A DNA stretch of 64,000 nucleotides from Propionispira raffinosivorans DSM 20765 (GTDB lineage: Bacteria > Bacillota > Negativicutes > Selenomonadales > Selenomonadaceae), in NCBI RefSeq assembly GCF_000381065.1, contig NZ_KB905857.1:1-64000 (forward strand). The letters are read 5' to 3'. The notes under the pieces are model-generated. The model saw nothing but the letters and a program-made list of their open reading frames with translations. It searched no databases and was not told the DNA's origin. A program made the translations under genes and the position numbers. Below are positions 13,998-22,340 of the stretch, piece by piece. How positions within the stretch are numbered: position 1 is the stretch's first letter; each line of letters starts with the position of its first letter.

Positions 13998-15740
13998 ATG
14001 ATTGCTGCACTATATGCTCGTTACTCAAGCGACAATCAGCGCGAAGAAAGTATTACCGCCCAATTGCGTACTGGACGCGAATACTGTAAACGAAAAGGAT
14101 ACTCTATTATCAAAGAGTATGCCGATGAAGCGATGACCGGCACAAATGATAATCGACCAGGTTGGCAACAAATGATGAGAGATGCCGAGCACGGTATGTT
14201 TGAAACCTTAATCTGTCACAAGATTGACCGTATGGGGCGCGACGAGTACGAGTACTACACAAATAAGTTTAGGCTTAACGGTTGGGGCGTACATGTTGAT
14301 TTTTCTGCTCAACCCATCGACAGCTCGACACCAGAAGGCGCCTTAATGGAAAATCAGTTAGCTGGTTTTGCTGCCTACTATTCCCGAAACCTTTCCAAAG
14401 AGGTAAAAAAAGGATTAAAAGAAAATGTTCTTGCTGGTTTGCTCACTGGTGGTAAACCACCGTTTGGCTATGGTGTTGATACACAAAAACGATATGTCAT
14501 CAATGATTACGAAGCAGTAGCCATTAAATATATTTTTGAATCCTATTACAATGGCTCTGGCTACATTGCGATATGCAACTGGCTCAATAGTCACGGATAC
14601 CGCACTCGGCGTGGCAATACCTTCGGAAAAAACTCCATCCACGATATGCTTACGAACCGGCGATATATTGGTACCTGCATCCTTGGCAAAAACACAAAAT
14701 CTTTAAACGGCAAACGAAATAACCACCGCCCTGACCCTAAAGATTTAATTGTTGTAGAAGATGCCTGCCCGGCTATCATTGATAAAGAACTATTCCGAAA
14801 GGTTGCTGAAAAAATGCAAGCAAATAAACACGCACCTGGTGCCTATCGAGCCAAGCACACTTACCTTTTATCGGGTCTTATCGTTTGTGGAGAATGTGAT
14901 TCTGCTATGACGGGATCTATGAGTAGTAAACGCAACGGTGAGCCTATCCGATATTATCGTTGTAGCCGCAAAAACAATAAGGGTACTCATGTTTGCAAAA
15001 ATAGAAATGTATCCGCAGACGACCTTGAGGGACTGGTTTTAGCAGAAATGGGAAAAATCTATCTTGACCCAAAAGCGATTGATAGTCTGATGGATCGCGT
15101 CACGAAAATTTATAATGATCGAGCTAATAACCAAACCACGCAGTTAGCTGAACTGCAAAAAAAAGAAAATGCCGCACGCCGTCGCTTAAATAATATTTAC
15201 ACAAGCATTGAAGATGGCGAAGCAGATGAATTTGACCTTGAACGTTTGAAGCAAACAAAAAAAGAGCTGCTCTCCCTCCGCGCTGATCACACGGAATTAG
15301 AAAACAGCTCTATCCCTCCACTCTCAAAAGAGCAGATTGTTAAATATATCGATAAATACCGCGATGACTTGCACAGCAATGATGCTACACGACTACGTGC
15401 ACTCATCAATGCTTTCATCGAAAAGATTATTGTAACTACTGATACAATAAGGATTCGGTACCGGTTGGAGTTTGTTGGTGCGCCTGGTGAGAATCGAACT
15501 CACGCCTTTAGCTCCGGAGGCCAACGCTCTATCCACTGGGCTACAGGCGCACATCATCGGAACAGGATTTATTATAGCATATCTGTTGATTCATGTCCAA
15601 TAAAATCCAAATTTTACAAAATGAAAAGTCATTCGTCGGATTCTTCCACTTTACTTTTCTGGTGTTTTCGTCTGACAATTTGGGCAGACTTTCCAATCAC
15701 GTTCCAGTTCATACTGACATTTTTCACAATAAAGTTTTAG
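13998..15740 (+). CDS. Large serine recombinase (element integrase), 3' end altered by integration
   Basis: The catalytic resolvase domain starts LYARYSSDNQ with the nucleophile serine near residue 10; a Recombinase domain follows (about 160-270), then a zinc ribbon (CGEC ... C ... C, about 297-335) and a coiled coil (about 370-440). The part native to the element ends at the att core, residue 497. After that the frame reads antisense through tRNA-Arg (GENRTHAFSSGG...) and into chromosome, an artefact. Joined to the left end of the element, the frame would instead add 22 residues ending RSRLAA and stop at 584-586, giving a 519-residue protein and a proper terminator. A GAAAGGATG ribosome site precedes the ATG. 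It should catalyse integration into and, with a directionality factor, excision from the tRNA gene. Confidence 0.85.
   Translation: MIAALYARYSSDNQREESITAQLRTGREYCKRKGYSIIKEYADEAMTGTNDNRPGWQQMMRDAEHGMFETLICHKIDRMGRDEYEYYTNKFRLNGWGVHVDFSAQPIDSSTPEGALMENQLAGFAAYYSRNLSKEVKKGLKENVLAGLLTGGKPPFGYGVDTQKRYVINDYEAVAIKYIFESYYNGSGYIAICNWLNSHGYRTRRGNTFGKNSIHDMLTNRRYIGTCILGKNTKSLNGKRNNHRPDPKDLIVVEDACPAIIDKELFRKVAEKMQANKHAPGAYRAKHTYLLSGLIVCGECDSAMTGSMSSKRNGEPIRYYRCSRKNNKGTHVCKNRNVSADDLEGLVLAEMGKIYLDPKAIDSLMDRVTKIYNDRANNQTTQLAELQKKENAARRRLNNIYTSIEDGEADEFDLERLKQTKKELLSLRADHTELENSSIPPLSKEQIVKYIDKYRDDLHSNDATRLRALINAFIEKIIVTTDTIRIRYRLEFVGAPGENRTHAFSSGGQRSIHWATGAHHRNRIYYSISVDSCPIKSKFYKMKSHSSDSSTLLFWCFRLTIWADFPITFQFILTFFTIKF
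15476..15488. repeat. Right attachment site, inside tRNA-Arg
   Basis: Second copy of TGGTGCGCCTGGT; as RNA it is the last 13 bases of the tRNA, acceptor strand plus CCA. The element restores the tRNA 3' end on integration. Confidence 0.75.
15476..15550 (-). tRNA. tRNA-Arg (anticodon CCG)
   Basis: 75 bases with encoded CCA. Acceptor GCGCCTG / CAGGCGC, D-arm GCCCAGTGGATAGAGC, anticodon loop around CTCCGGA, T-loop GTTCGATTC. It is the integration target of the element on its 3' side. A promoter lies 21 bp upstream. Confidence 0.95.
15571..15600 (-). promoter_or_regulatory. Promoter of tRNA-Arg
   Basis: TTGGAC, 18-bp spacer, TATAAT on the minus strand. Confidence 0.65.
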
Positions 15741-16058
15741 GGTGTAACCACAATGTGGACAATTATTGTATTCTTCATTGACCTGTTTCCCACACATTGG
15801 GCAGTCAATAACCACTCCTGAAAATTTCGCCTCTGCTTCAATTGTAATATTTTCCATGGTGTCTTTATTTTCCGGTTTCGCTTTCAGCTGAGGTTTGCGG
15901 CCCAGAATTAAATATAAAGGGAAAAATAAATACACCGTAAACAAGGTTCCAATTGACCAAAGTATAATCCACAGCTTTGTATAACCCCACTGTTTTGCAT
16001 CTTTATACACCCAAACAGCTGCAAGCAATCCTGCTAACAGCATAATATAATGAAACAT
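15651..16058 (-). CDS. Membrane protein with C-terminal zinc ribbons
   Basis: 135 residues from the ATG after AGGAGG. Two membrane segments (about 3-20 and 27-48) are followed by a linker and two CxxC pairs: CPMCG...CPHCG and CEKCQ...CPNCQ, a double zinc ribbon in the cytosol. Function unknown; such small zinc-ribbon membrane proteins are common in Firmicutes. It is the first chromosomal gene outside the element. Confidence 0.7.
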   Translation of the reverse strand: MFHYIMLLAGLLAAVWVYKDAKQWGYTKLWIILWSIGTLFTVYLFFPLYLILGRKPQLKAKPENKDTMENITIEAEAKFSGVVIDCPMCGKQVNEEYNNCPHCGYTLKLYCEKCQYELERDWKVCPNCQTKTPEK

Positions 16059-16140
16059 AAAATCCTCCTGCCAATAAATAAATTTCATGTTTTCTATTAT
16101 AACATATTTTGTCGATCAGATACATTTTCCTTACCACGAC

Positions 16141-17484
16141 TTAGCCTTTGCTGATTTCATCTAGTTTCAAGCCTTTTGTTTCCGGTCCAAATAAAGCAAC
16201 AATACCAGCCACACCAAGCATAACAAGCGTAAACATCAAAAAGATGTCTTCAAACCCACTTTGCCTCGCCAGCATGATCCCAACAACGGTTGGCGCTAAA
16301 ACTCCACCAACTCTACCAATTGCTGCCGCCCAGCCTGAACCAATCGCCCGAATCCGCGTTGGATAAAGTTCCGGCGTGTAGCTGTAGACAACCCCCCATG
16401 CACCAAGATTAAAAAAGGACATCAAGCTTCCCCAAATCAAAATTACTCCGGCTGTACCACCTTGTCCAAAAAAATAGGCACACACTGCACAACTCCCGAG
16501 AAAGCTCACTAGCGTTGCTTTCCTGCCGATTCGTTCGACAAAATAAGCGGCTGCCAAATATCCTGGCAATTGTGCGATCGTCATAATCAGTACATACTCA
16601 AAACTTTTAATTTCCGTAAACCCATTGCTCACCATCAACGACGGCAGCCAGGTAAAGATCCCATAATAAGAATAGACGATTCCAAACCAAAGACACCATA
16701 ACATCAAAGTTCTTTTTAAAAATGCAGGCTGTAAAAGTTCACGAAAAGAAATTTTCACCTTAGGCAATAGCGTCTGTTCAAGGCAAGCAGATTCGGCATC
16801 GAGTAAACTGTCTGGGCTAATGATACCAGCCTGTTTTTCAATCCGTCTGACAATTTTATCAGCCGCCACAAAATCTCCTTTATTGATTAAATAGCGAACG
16901 GACTCTGGTACCATATGGAAAATATAAAATACATAAAGAGCCGGTAGTGCTCCCAAAATAAAAGCAACGTGCCAGCCAAAGCGCGGGATCACCAAATAAG
17001 AAATCAGAGCTGCTGCAAGCCAGCCCAGCCCCCAAAAGCTTTCCAGCAGAACAATGAAGCGCCCTCTCAAATGAGCTGGAGCAAACTCTGTTACCAAGGT
17101 CACCGCTACCGGCAATTGCCCACCAAGTCCAAACCCCACTAAAAATCGAAAAACCAACAAGGATTCAAAACTCCAGGCAATACTGCAAAGGCCCGTTGCT
17201 ACTGAATATAGGAGAAGTGTTGCCATAAACATTTTTTTACGGCCAAAGCGGTCAGCTAGTTCTCCCGCCAATACAGCTCCAATTGCCATTCCAACTAATC
17301 CTATACTGCCAATATACCCCATTTGCGGCGTTGACAAGCCCCAAATTTTTGCTAACGTTGGTAAAACAAAAGCAATAATGCCTGTATCCATCGCATCAAA
17401 CATCCAGCCAAGTCCAGTAACAAAAAGTAATTGATAGTGAAATTTATTTACGGGTATTCTTTCTAAGCGATTAATTAAGTCCAT
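16141..17484 (-). CDS. niaP: MFS transporter, probable niacin permease
   Basis: A 447-residue, 12-helix major facilitator protein with DRFGRKK between helices 2 and 3 and PESVRYLI after helix 6, in the YceI/NiaP branch. NiaP imports nicotinic acid for NAD salvage. The assignment is supported by the next gene upstream, a NiaR-type niacin repressor, and by a sequence in its promoter that resembles NiaR boxes. Other carboxylate substrates are possible for this branch. Confidence 0.75.
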   Translation of the reverse strand: MDLINRLERIPVNKFHYQLLFVTGLGWMFDAMDTGIIAFVLPTLAKIWGLSTPQMGYIGSIGLVGMAIGAVLAGELADRFGRKKMFMATLLLYSVATGLCSIAWSFESLLVFRFLVGFGLGGQLPVAVTLVTEFAPAHLRGRFIVLLESFWGLGWLAAALISYLVIPRFGWHVAFILGALPALYVFYIFHMVPESVRYLINKGDFVAADKIVRRIEKQAGIISPDSLLDAESACLEQTLLPKVKISFRELLQPAFLKRTLMLWCLWFGIVYSYYGIFTWLPSLMVSNGFTEIKSFEYVLIMTIAQLPGYLAAAYFVERIGRKATLVSFLGSCAVCAYFFGQGGTAGVILIWGSLMSFFNLGAWGVVYSYTPELYPTRIRAIGSGWAAAIGRVGGVLAPTVVGIMLARQSGFEDIFLMFTLVMLGVAGIVALFGPETKGLKLDEISKG

Positions 17485-17488
17485 GTTA

Positions 17489-17554
17489 TTTACACCTGTC
17501 TTTACAGTAAATTTGTCATGTTCTCATTATAACGATGAATCGCTGGAAAGACAA
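17489..17554 (-). promoter_or_regulatory. niaP promoter with probable NiaR operator
   Basis: TTGTCT (17549-17554), 17 bp, TATAAT (17526-17531). Just downstream, 17489-17510 reads TTTACACCTGTCTTTACAG on the plus strand, with the TGTCTTTACA element I associate with NiaR sites; it covers the transcription start region. Confidence 0.6.
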
Positions 17555-17658
17555 GAGCTGCTTTAATAAAAAATAACACCGCCCAGCTAAATACCGGACA
17601 GTGTCAAGTGCTCCTAAGTTGCATTAAATATGCACTCTATATAGCAATGGCAGACTAT

Positions 17659-18192
17659 TTACCGCTGTTCATTTGCTTCTTCAATCAAAATACCTTCTGA
17701 GCGTAAATCTTGTTTGATAGCCTGCAAGGTTTCCTCATCGGGAACTTCAATCGTATGTAAATGAACCCCCCCCGTAACAATAAGCAATAAATTTGCCGCA
17801 CAATCTTTCACTTTTTTTAGAAAATTAGCCACATCTTTACGAGTGGAAAGTAATAAATCTACGCGAATTTCACCATAAAGTGGATGTTCTACGCAAACAT
17901 CACAAATTTTACCGCCATTATCAATAATAATTTCCAATTCGCGCGCTAAACCATTATTGTCATGCCGACAGGCAATCATAGCGATTAATTTTTTTGTCTC
18001 ACCATGATCTGGTATCACATAACCACGTGGCGTTGCATACACTTGAGTACCCATCGCACGAATAATTCCAATGTCACCCACAATAATTTGCCGACTGACA
18101 TTGAATTCTTTCGATAGTGCTGTTCCCGTAACTGGAATACGTGAAGCCACTAAACGCTGCAATACTTTTTCACGCCGTTCTTCTGTATTCAT
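17659..18192 (-). CDS. niaR: NiaR niacin-responsive repressor
   Basis: 177 residues: an HTH_11 DNA-binding domain (about 1-60, SRIPVTGTALSKEFNVSRQI) followed by a 3H domain (about 70-170) that contains the three conserved His regions: ACRHDNNG, CVEHPLYG and GGVHLHT. This is the NiaR/YrxA architecture, which binds niacin with a metal and represses NAD synthesis or niacin uptake genes. It is next to the permease it most likely controls. Confidence 0.9.
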   Translation of the reverse strand: MNTEERREKVLQRLVASRIPVTGTALSKEFNVSRQIIVGDIGIIRAMGTQVYATPRGYVIPDHGETKKLIAMIACRHDNNGLARELEIIIDNGGKICDVCVEHPLYGEIRVDLLLSTRKDVANFLKKVKDCAANLLLIVTGGVHLHTIEVPDEETLQAIKQDLRSEGILIEEANEQR

Positions 18193-18279
18193 ATTGGAAT
18201 CCCCTCCAATGCTACTTGCAAATTTAATCGTATGAATCTTCTTTATTATAATAGATCAAACAAAAAAAGCAATATAAAA

Positions 18280-18311
18280 CAAAAGAGCCTTCACAAAAGG
18301 AAGACTCTTTT
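18280..18311 (-). terminator. Terminator after the DcuC-like gene
   Basis: AAAAGAGCCTTC / GGAAGACTCTTTT hairpin with flanking A and T runs on both sides. Confidence 0.65.
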
Positions 18312-18336
18312 AAAGAGTAGAAAAATCCTGAAATTT

Positions 18337-19590
18337 TTAATTTAAAAGAAAAAACATTCCCACAACCATCGCTAAAATCATTGGCAGACAATTACGTTTG
18401 GCAATTTCCATTGGATTTACGCCAGCAATACCAGCTACAATAATCGTTGCACCAGCAATTGGTGACATAGTTCGACCTAATGTTCCACCTAACGTGGCCA
18501 TACTCCCCATCTGAACTTGTGACAAACCAAAATCTTGTGCATGTGGTGTGATGGCTTCATTAAAGGCAAAAGTTGCTGCATCGCCGGAACCCATGATGAC
18601 ACCAAGAACAAACGGACCAACAGCCGCGCAAATTTTTACAATGGCTGGATTATTCAGCATGATATCCATAAAATCACTGACCAGCCCCATCGCCGTAAGG
18701 CCTGATACAAAGACTCCTGCTGAAATGATAATCCCTATAATGCTGCCATAGGCTTTCCCCATGCCTTCAAAAAAAGCATTACTGAGATTAACTGGATGCG
18801 TTCTTGTTACAAAGAGCGAAATGGCAGCTCCAATCAGCATAGCTTGTGGCACGTCCATTTTAACCTTGTCAACAAAAAGAGTTGAACATACGATAAGAAT
18901 AGCAATTGGCAAAATCGGCATTAATGCATATAAATAATTAACCTTAAACGATTCATCTGCTTCAAATCTGGTGGATTGATAGCCTTTATGTTCTTTTAAA
19001 TAATAAGCCGTTAATGTAATAACGACCGCGGCCGTCAGTAAGGATGCTATATTGGCTTTATAGTGAAAACTGATGACATCCATTACACTGACACCGGCAA
19101 TTTTCGCAACAAAAGGATTATGGGCCAAGCCTGGATTGAGCATACTTCCATACGTACCACATTTGACTGCAGCTGCCGCCATTGCAGGATGAACACCAGC
19201 CGACATCATCAGTGGAACAAAAATTGCTCCAGCTGCAGCTGCCGTACCAGCCGCACTTGGCAAGGCAACATTGACCGCATACGTAGCCAAAACTACCCCA
19301 GGAATCAAAAACGGGCGGAACCGAGATAACGCTTTAGCCATAAAATTGATCAAATGTTTATCACACTGGGTAATCTTCATCACCATAGCAAATCCCATAA
19401 CGGAACAAACTGCCTGGATCAAACCGCCATTTGTCATATTTTTAGCGAAAGAGTCTAGTGAGCTCATGGGCACACCACCAATACAGGCCATAATAATACC
19501 GGAAGCCAGTAAAACAAATCTTGCATCATACTGCTTTATTAAAAAATACACTGTAGCAATAACTATAAAAAGTCCTACGATCATCATCAC
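18337..19590 (-). CDS. DcuC-family anaerobic C4-dicarboxylate carrier
   Basis: A 417-residue protein with 10-12 hydrophobic helices, the length and helix pattern of the DcuC/DcuD family. Glycine/alanine-rich re-entrant segments (ALPSAAGTAAAAGAIFVP and MGSGDAATFAFNEAITPH) are typical of this ion-transporter-superfamily group. It would exchange dicarboxylates, but DcuC relatives beside M20 amidohydrolases may carry peptides or acyl-amino acids instead, as AbgT does. Start is GTG, or one of the two ATG codons right after it; GGGAG lies 10 bases before the GTG. Transcribed in the same direction as the M20 gene, with a hairpin between. Confidence 0.75.
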   Translation of the reverse strand: MMMIVGLFIVIATVYFLIKQYDARFVLLASGIIMACIGGVPMSSLDSFAKNMTNGGLIQAVCSVMGFAMVMKITQCDKHLINFMAKALSRFRPFLIPGVVLATYAVNVALPSAAGTAAAAGAIFVPLMMSAGVHPAMAAAAVKCGTYGSMLNPGLAHNPFVAKIAGVSVMDVISFHYKANIASLLTAAVVITLTAYYLKEHKGYQSTRFEADESFKVNYLYALMPILPIAILIVCSTLFVDKVKMDVPQAMLIGAAISLFVTRTHPVNLSNAFFEGMGKAYGSIIGIIISAGVFVSGLTAMGLVSDFMDIMLNNPAIVKICAAVGPFVLGVIMGSGDAATFAFNEAITPHAQDFGLSQVQMGSMATLGGTLGRTMSPIAGATIIVAGIAGVNPMEIAKRNCLPMILAMVVGMFFLLN

Positions 19591-19633
19591 AATTACAACA
19601 CTCCCAAATTTTCAAGTATCTATATTTAAGCGG

Positions 19634-19670
19634 AAAAAAATTGCGTTTCCAGCAATAAAACCAGAAACGC
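19634..19670 (-). terminator. Hairpin between the M20 and DcuC-like genes
   Basis: GCGTTTC / GAAACGC stem with T7 on the minus strand; it probably attenuates rather than fully separates the two genes. Confidence 0.6.
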
Positions 19671-19702
19671 CTTTTCTACCGCAAATTGAAACTTCATTGT
19701 TT

Positions 19703-21031
19703 CTAAACTTTCTCTATGAATTTATCTGTCAATAACTGTGCAGTGACACTGCTTAAAAGCTTTGCAGCATAGTCCAATGCCGTTTCATCAAAATCAAAAT
19801 ATGAATCATGATGACCAGCAGCTAGGTCGGCACCAACCATCATGTAAGCAGCTTGGCCACCTTTTTCCTGGACACGTTCCATATAATAAGAAAAATCTTC
19901 ACTTGCCCCAAAATCAGCAGTTGGTACAATATCATCAAAAATTGCAAGGCGTTCGGCAACCATTTGAACTTTCTTTGATAATTCTGGCGTATTGCTGCCC
20001 CCGGCAGCACTTCCAACTTCTCTAATTTTAATCTTTACATCATACATTGCTGCTGCTGCTTTTATAATTCGCAATGCCTCGCCAGCCATATATTGATTAA
20101 TTTTACTTGTTGCACCTCGTGTTTCAAGTTTTAGCACAGCCTTATCACCGATGATGTTGCGGCCACTTCCAGCCACTAAACTACCAACATTAATACGCGA
20201 AGCACCATCACCATGGCGAGAGATCGCATGTAAATTAAGAGTTGCGCACGCTGCGGCCAATAGAGCATTTCTCCCGGCTTCTGGTGCCGCTCCGGCATGT
20301 GCAGGTATACCGATAAATTCTGCATCATATTTACTCGTAGCCAAAAAGCCCGTAACATCACAAGCTACTTGTCCTGTATGCTTCATTTTAAAACCAAAAT
20401 GCGCTCCCAGCATATAGTCAACATCATCAACAATCCCGCTAGCTGTCATTGCCCTTGCCCCACGCACGCCCTCTTCTGCGGGTTGGAATATCAGCTTTAT
20501 TGTACCAGCCAATTCATCTTTTAGTGACATCAAAACCTGCGCTACCGTTAAGCCAACAGCAGTATGTCCGTCATGACCACACGCATGCATGGCACCATTT
20601 TTTTTTGAACCAAAACCACATTTATATGGTCTGTGGTCTTCTGTTTGTGCCTCGCAAACATCATTAGAATCCATATCAAAACGCAAGGCAACGACTGGTC
20701 CTGGCAACGCAAATTTAAAGACAGCCATAACACCCGTTTTACCACCAGCCATTTGATTGACAAACTCGGCCTTCGCTCCGCTTTTTATAGCTTGCTGTGC
20801 TGCCTCTTTAAGAATTGCCGCCCCGGGTACACCCATCATCTTTTCAGGATCAAGAACCGCATCCCCCAGTGATACCGCATACCCTAAATTTGTCAATGTT
20901 TCTGCTGCAAAAGCTGCCGTATGAAACTCCGTCCATCCCGGTTCAGGGTAGGCATGTAAAAATCTTCGTCGTTCAATTGTAAGTTGTTTCAATTTATCTA
21001 CCTGCACAACAACTTTTTCATCCAATACCAT
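19703..21031 (-). CDS. M20 family amidohydrolase (AbgA/AbgB-like)
   Basis: 442 residues from the ATG preceded by GGAAAGAAG. It has the M20D metal-binding pattern: HACGHDGHT, EEGVRGA, GAHFG and near the end SEDFSYYM. Enzymes of this group remove acyl or aminobenzoyl groups from amino acids using two metal ions. The long AbgB-like insertion (KTGVMAVFKFA, DMDSNDV) points to the aminobenzoyl-glutamate utilisation branch. A divergent LysR gene is the likely regulator, and the DcuC-like carrier downstream the likely partner. Confidence 0.8.
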   Translation of the reverse strand: MVLDEKVVVQVDKLKQLTIERRRFLHAYPEPGWTEFHTAAFAAETLTNLGYAVSLGDAVLDPEKMMGVPGAAILKEAAQQAIKSGAKAEFVNQMAGGKTGVMAVFKFALPGPVVALRFDMDSNDVCEAQTEDHRPYKCGFGSKKNGAMHACGHDGHTAVGLTVAQVLMSLKDELAGTIKLIFQPAEEGVRGARAMTASGIVDDVDYMLGAHFGFKMKHTGQVACDVTGFLATSKYDAEFIGIPAHAGAAPEAGRNALLAAACATLNLHAISRHGDGASRINVGSLVAGSGRNIIGDKAVLKLETRGATSKINQYMAGEALRIIKAAAAMYDVKIKIREVGSAAGGSNTPELSKKVQMVAERLAIFDDIVPTADFGASEDFSYYMERVQEKGGQAAYMMVGADLAAGHHDSYFDFDETALDYAAKLLSSVTAQLLTDKFIEKV

Positions 21032-21404
21032 CTCAATCACTTCTTTCCAAGGGTGCAAAATGAATCGCATAAAAATTTTAATGAAATACGATTTTATATT
21101 CCGCGAATATCCTCTTGATAAAAACAAAAGGTCGTTTTATAAAAACAATATGTATAACAATGAAACTGTAACGCATGTATTTATTATAACAGATGACAAT
21201 TTGTTTATTATATTAATTTTTTATTCTACGATAAATATAAATGTGATTTAATAAGAATATAAATCTTTTTGTTTAAAAATCAAGCCTTTATTATGTTATA
21301 ATAAAAACACTTATTATTTTCACCGACTGCCAGAACCATAATAAAAATAAATCAATCGAGATGTTCTGGTTTATAGTTGCGTGTAAGGAAACGGAGCTTA
21401 AAGC
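21032..21404. promoter_or_regulatory. Divergent promoter region of the M20 and LysR genes
   Basis: A very AT-rich gap of 373 bp. CCAGAAC (21330-21336) and GTTCTGG (21363-21369) are inverted copies close to the LysR start and may be part of a LysR operator. GAAACGGAG (21388-21396) is a weak ribosome site for the LysR gene. Nothing else recognised. Confidence 0.4.
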
Positions 21405-22289
21405 ATGGAATTAAAGCAGCTTGAGTATTTTCTCACAGTAAGCAAATTAAAAAGCTTTACACTTGCTGCCGAGCAAATGTACGTATCCCAACCAGGCGTA
21501 ACTACCGCCATCAAACGTCTCGAAGAAGAACTAGGGATTCAGCTTTTTATCCGCAATAAAAAGAATGCCACACTCACAGCTGAAGGCCGCGTTTTTTTTA
21601 ATCATATTGAGATCATTATGAATGATGTTTCCAAAGCAATTACCAGTGTTACCGAACTAAAAAACCTTAACAACGGAAACATTCGAATCGGACTTTCTCC
21701 TGTTACCGGCGTCTCGGTATTAACCTTTATTCTAGCAAAATTCCATGCATTATACCCTTCTCTTTCATTGATTTTTATTGAAGATGGCTCCTTGCAACTT
21801 CAAAAACAATTAGAAGAAGGTCTTATCGATTTTGCTATTATCAGTATCTCTGGAAAAGATTCGCTCGACATGCTTGAAATTCACCCCCTTGGTCAGCAGG
21901 AGTTTCGTATTGCTCTGCCAACTTATCATATGTTCAAAGACAAAAAACAGCTTAAACTCATTAATTTAGCGAACGAAAACTTAATTTTATTTAAAGAAAA
22001 TTGTTTATCAAGAAAAATTTTACTCGATATGTTTCATCGTAGCGAAATTGAACCAATAATCAGTTTTTCTTCAAATTCCGTGCAAACAATTAAACGATTC
22101 ATTGTTTGTGGCAGTGGAATTTCACTGCTGCCCGCCGAGGCTTTAGAAGATGACAAAAGCATTTGTTCCCTAACAATAGACCCACCATTATATATTCCAT
22201 TCGGACTAGCCATCAAAAAAAGCAATCACTTATCGCATGCAGCCGAAACGCTGATCGAATTTATCAAAAACGCCCTGTCAAATGAATAA
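21405..22289 (+). CDS. LysR-family transcriptional regulator
   Basis: 294 residues with the N-terminal winged helix MELKQLEYFLTVSKLKSFT and SQPGVTTAIKRLEEELG, then a periplasmic-binding-like ligand domain from about residue 90. It is transcribed away from the M20/DcuC-like genes, the usual arrangement for a LysR activator of its neighbours. The ligand is probably the substrate or product of the amidohydrolase; that is inference. Confidence 0.9.
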   Translation: MELKQLEYFLTVSKLKSFTLAAEQMYVSQPGVTTAIKRLEEELGIQLFIRNKKNATLTAEGRVFFNHIEIIMNDVSKAITSVTELKNLNNGNIRIGLSPVTGVSVLTFILAKFHALYPSLSLIFIEDGSLQLQKQLEEGLIDFAIISISGKDSLDMLEIHPLGQQEFRIALPTYHMFKDKKQLKLINLANENLILFKENCLSRKILLDMFHRSEIEPIISFSSNSVQTIKRFIVCGSGISLLPAEALEDDKSICSLTIDPPLYIPFGLAIKKSNHLSHAAETLIEFIKNALSNE

Positions 22290-22332
22290 AAACGGACCGC
22301 TGCAACAATTTCTGCAACGGTCCGTTTTTATT
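22288..22332. terminator. Bidirectional terminator
   Basis: AAAACGGACCG / CGGTCCGTTTT stem between convergent genes, with A and T runs on the outside. Confidence 0.8.
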
Positions 22333-22340
22333 TTCCATGG

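Larger units (their letters stand above)
505..15488. mobile_element. Integrative element in tRNA-Arg(CCG), about 15 kb, with defence-type cargo
   Basis: Both borders carry the same 13 bp, TGGTGCGCCTGGT, which is the complement of the tRNA-Arg 3' end including CCA. The right border lies inside the recombinase reading frame next to the tRNA; the left border is followed by what becomes the recombinase's real 3' end and terminator when the ends are joined. Contents: KAP NTPase, secreted protein, cyclase/E2-like/DUF3307 operon, HTH protein, DNA methyltransferase, repressor switch, DUF4041 protein, toxin-antitoxin pair, recombinase. There are no capsid, portal, terminase or conjugation genes, so it is a genomic island or satellite rather than a complete phage or ICE. 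Many cargo genes are visibly more AT-rich than the chromosome to the right. Confidence 0.75.

Noticed and set aside
505-15488. Complete prophage or conjugative element
   Set aside because: No terminase, capsid, tail, portal, relaxase or type IV secretion genes are found.
15489-15740. Last 83 codons of the integrated recombinase frame
   Set aside because: They read antisense through tRNA-Arg and into flanking chromosome; they are a by-product of integration and not part of the native protein.
19762-20872. Several plus-strand frames opposite the M20 gene
   Set aside because: They have no recognisable domains or ribosome sites and lie entirely antisense to a clear enzyme gene.
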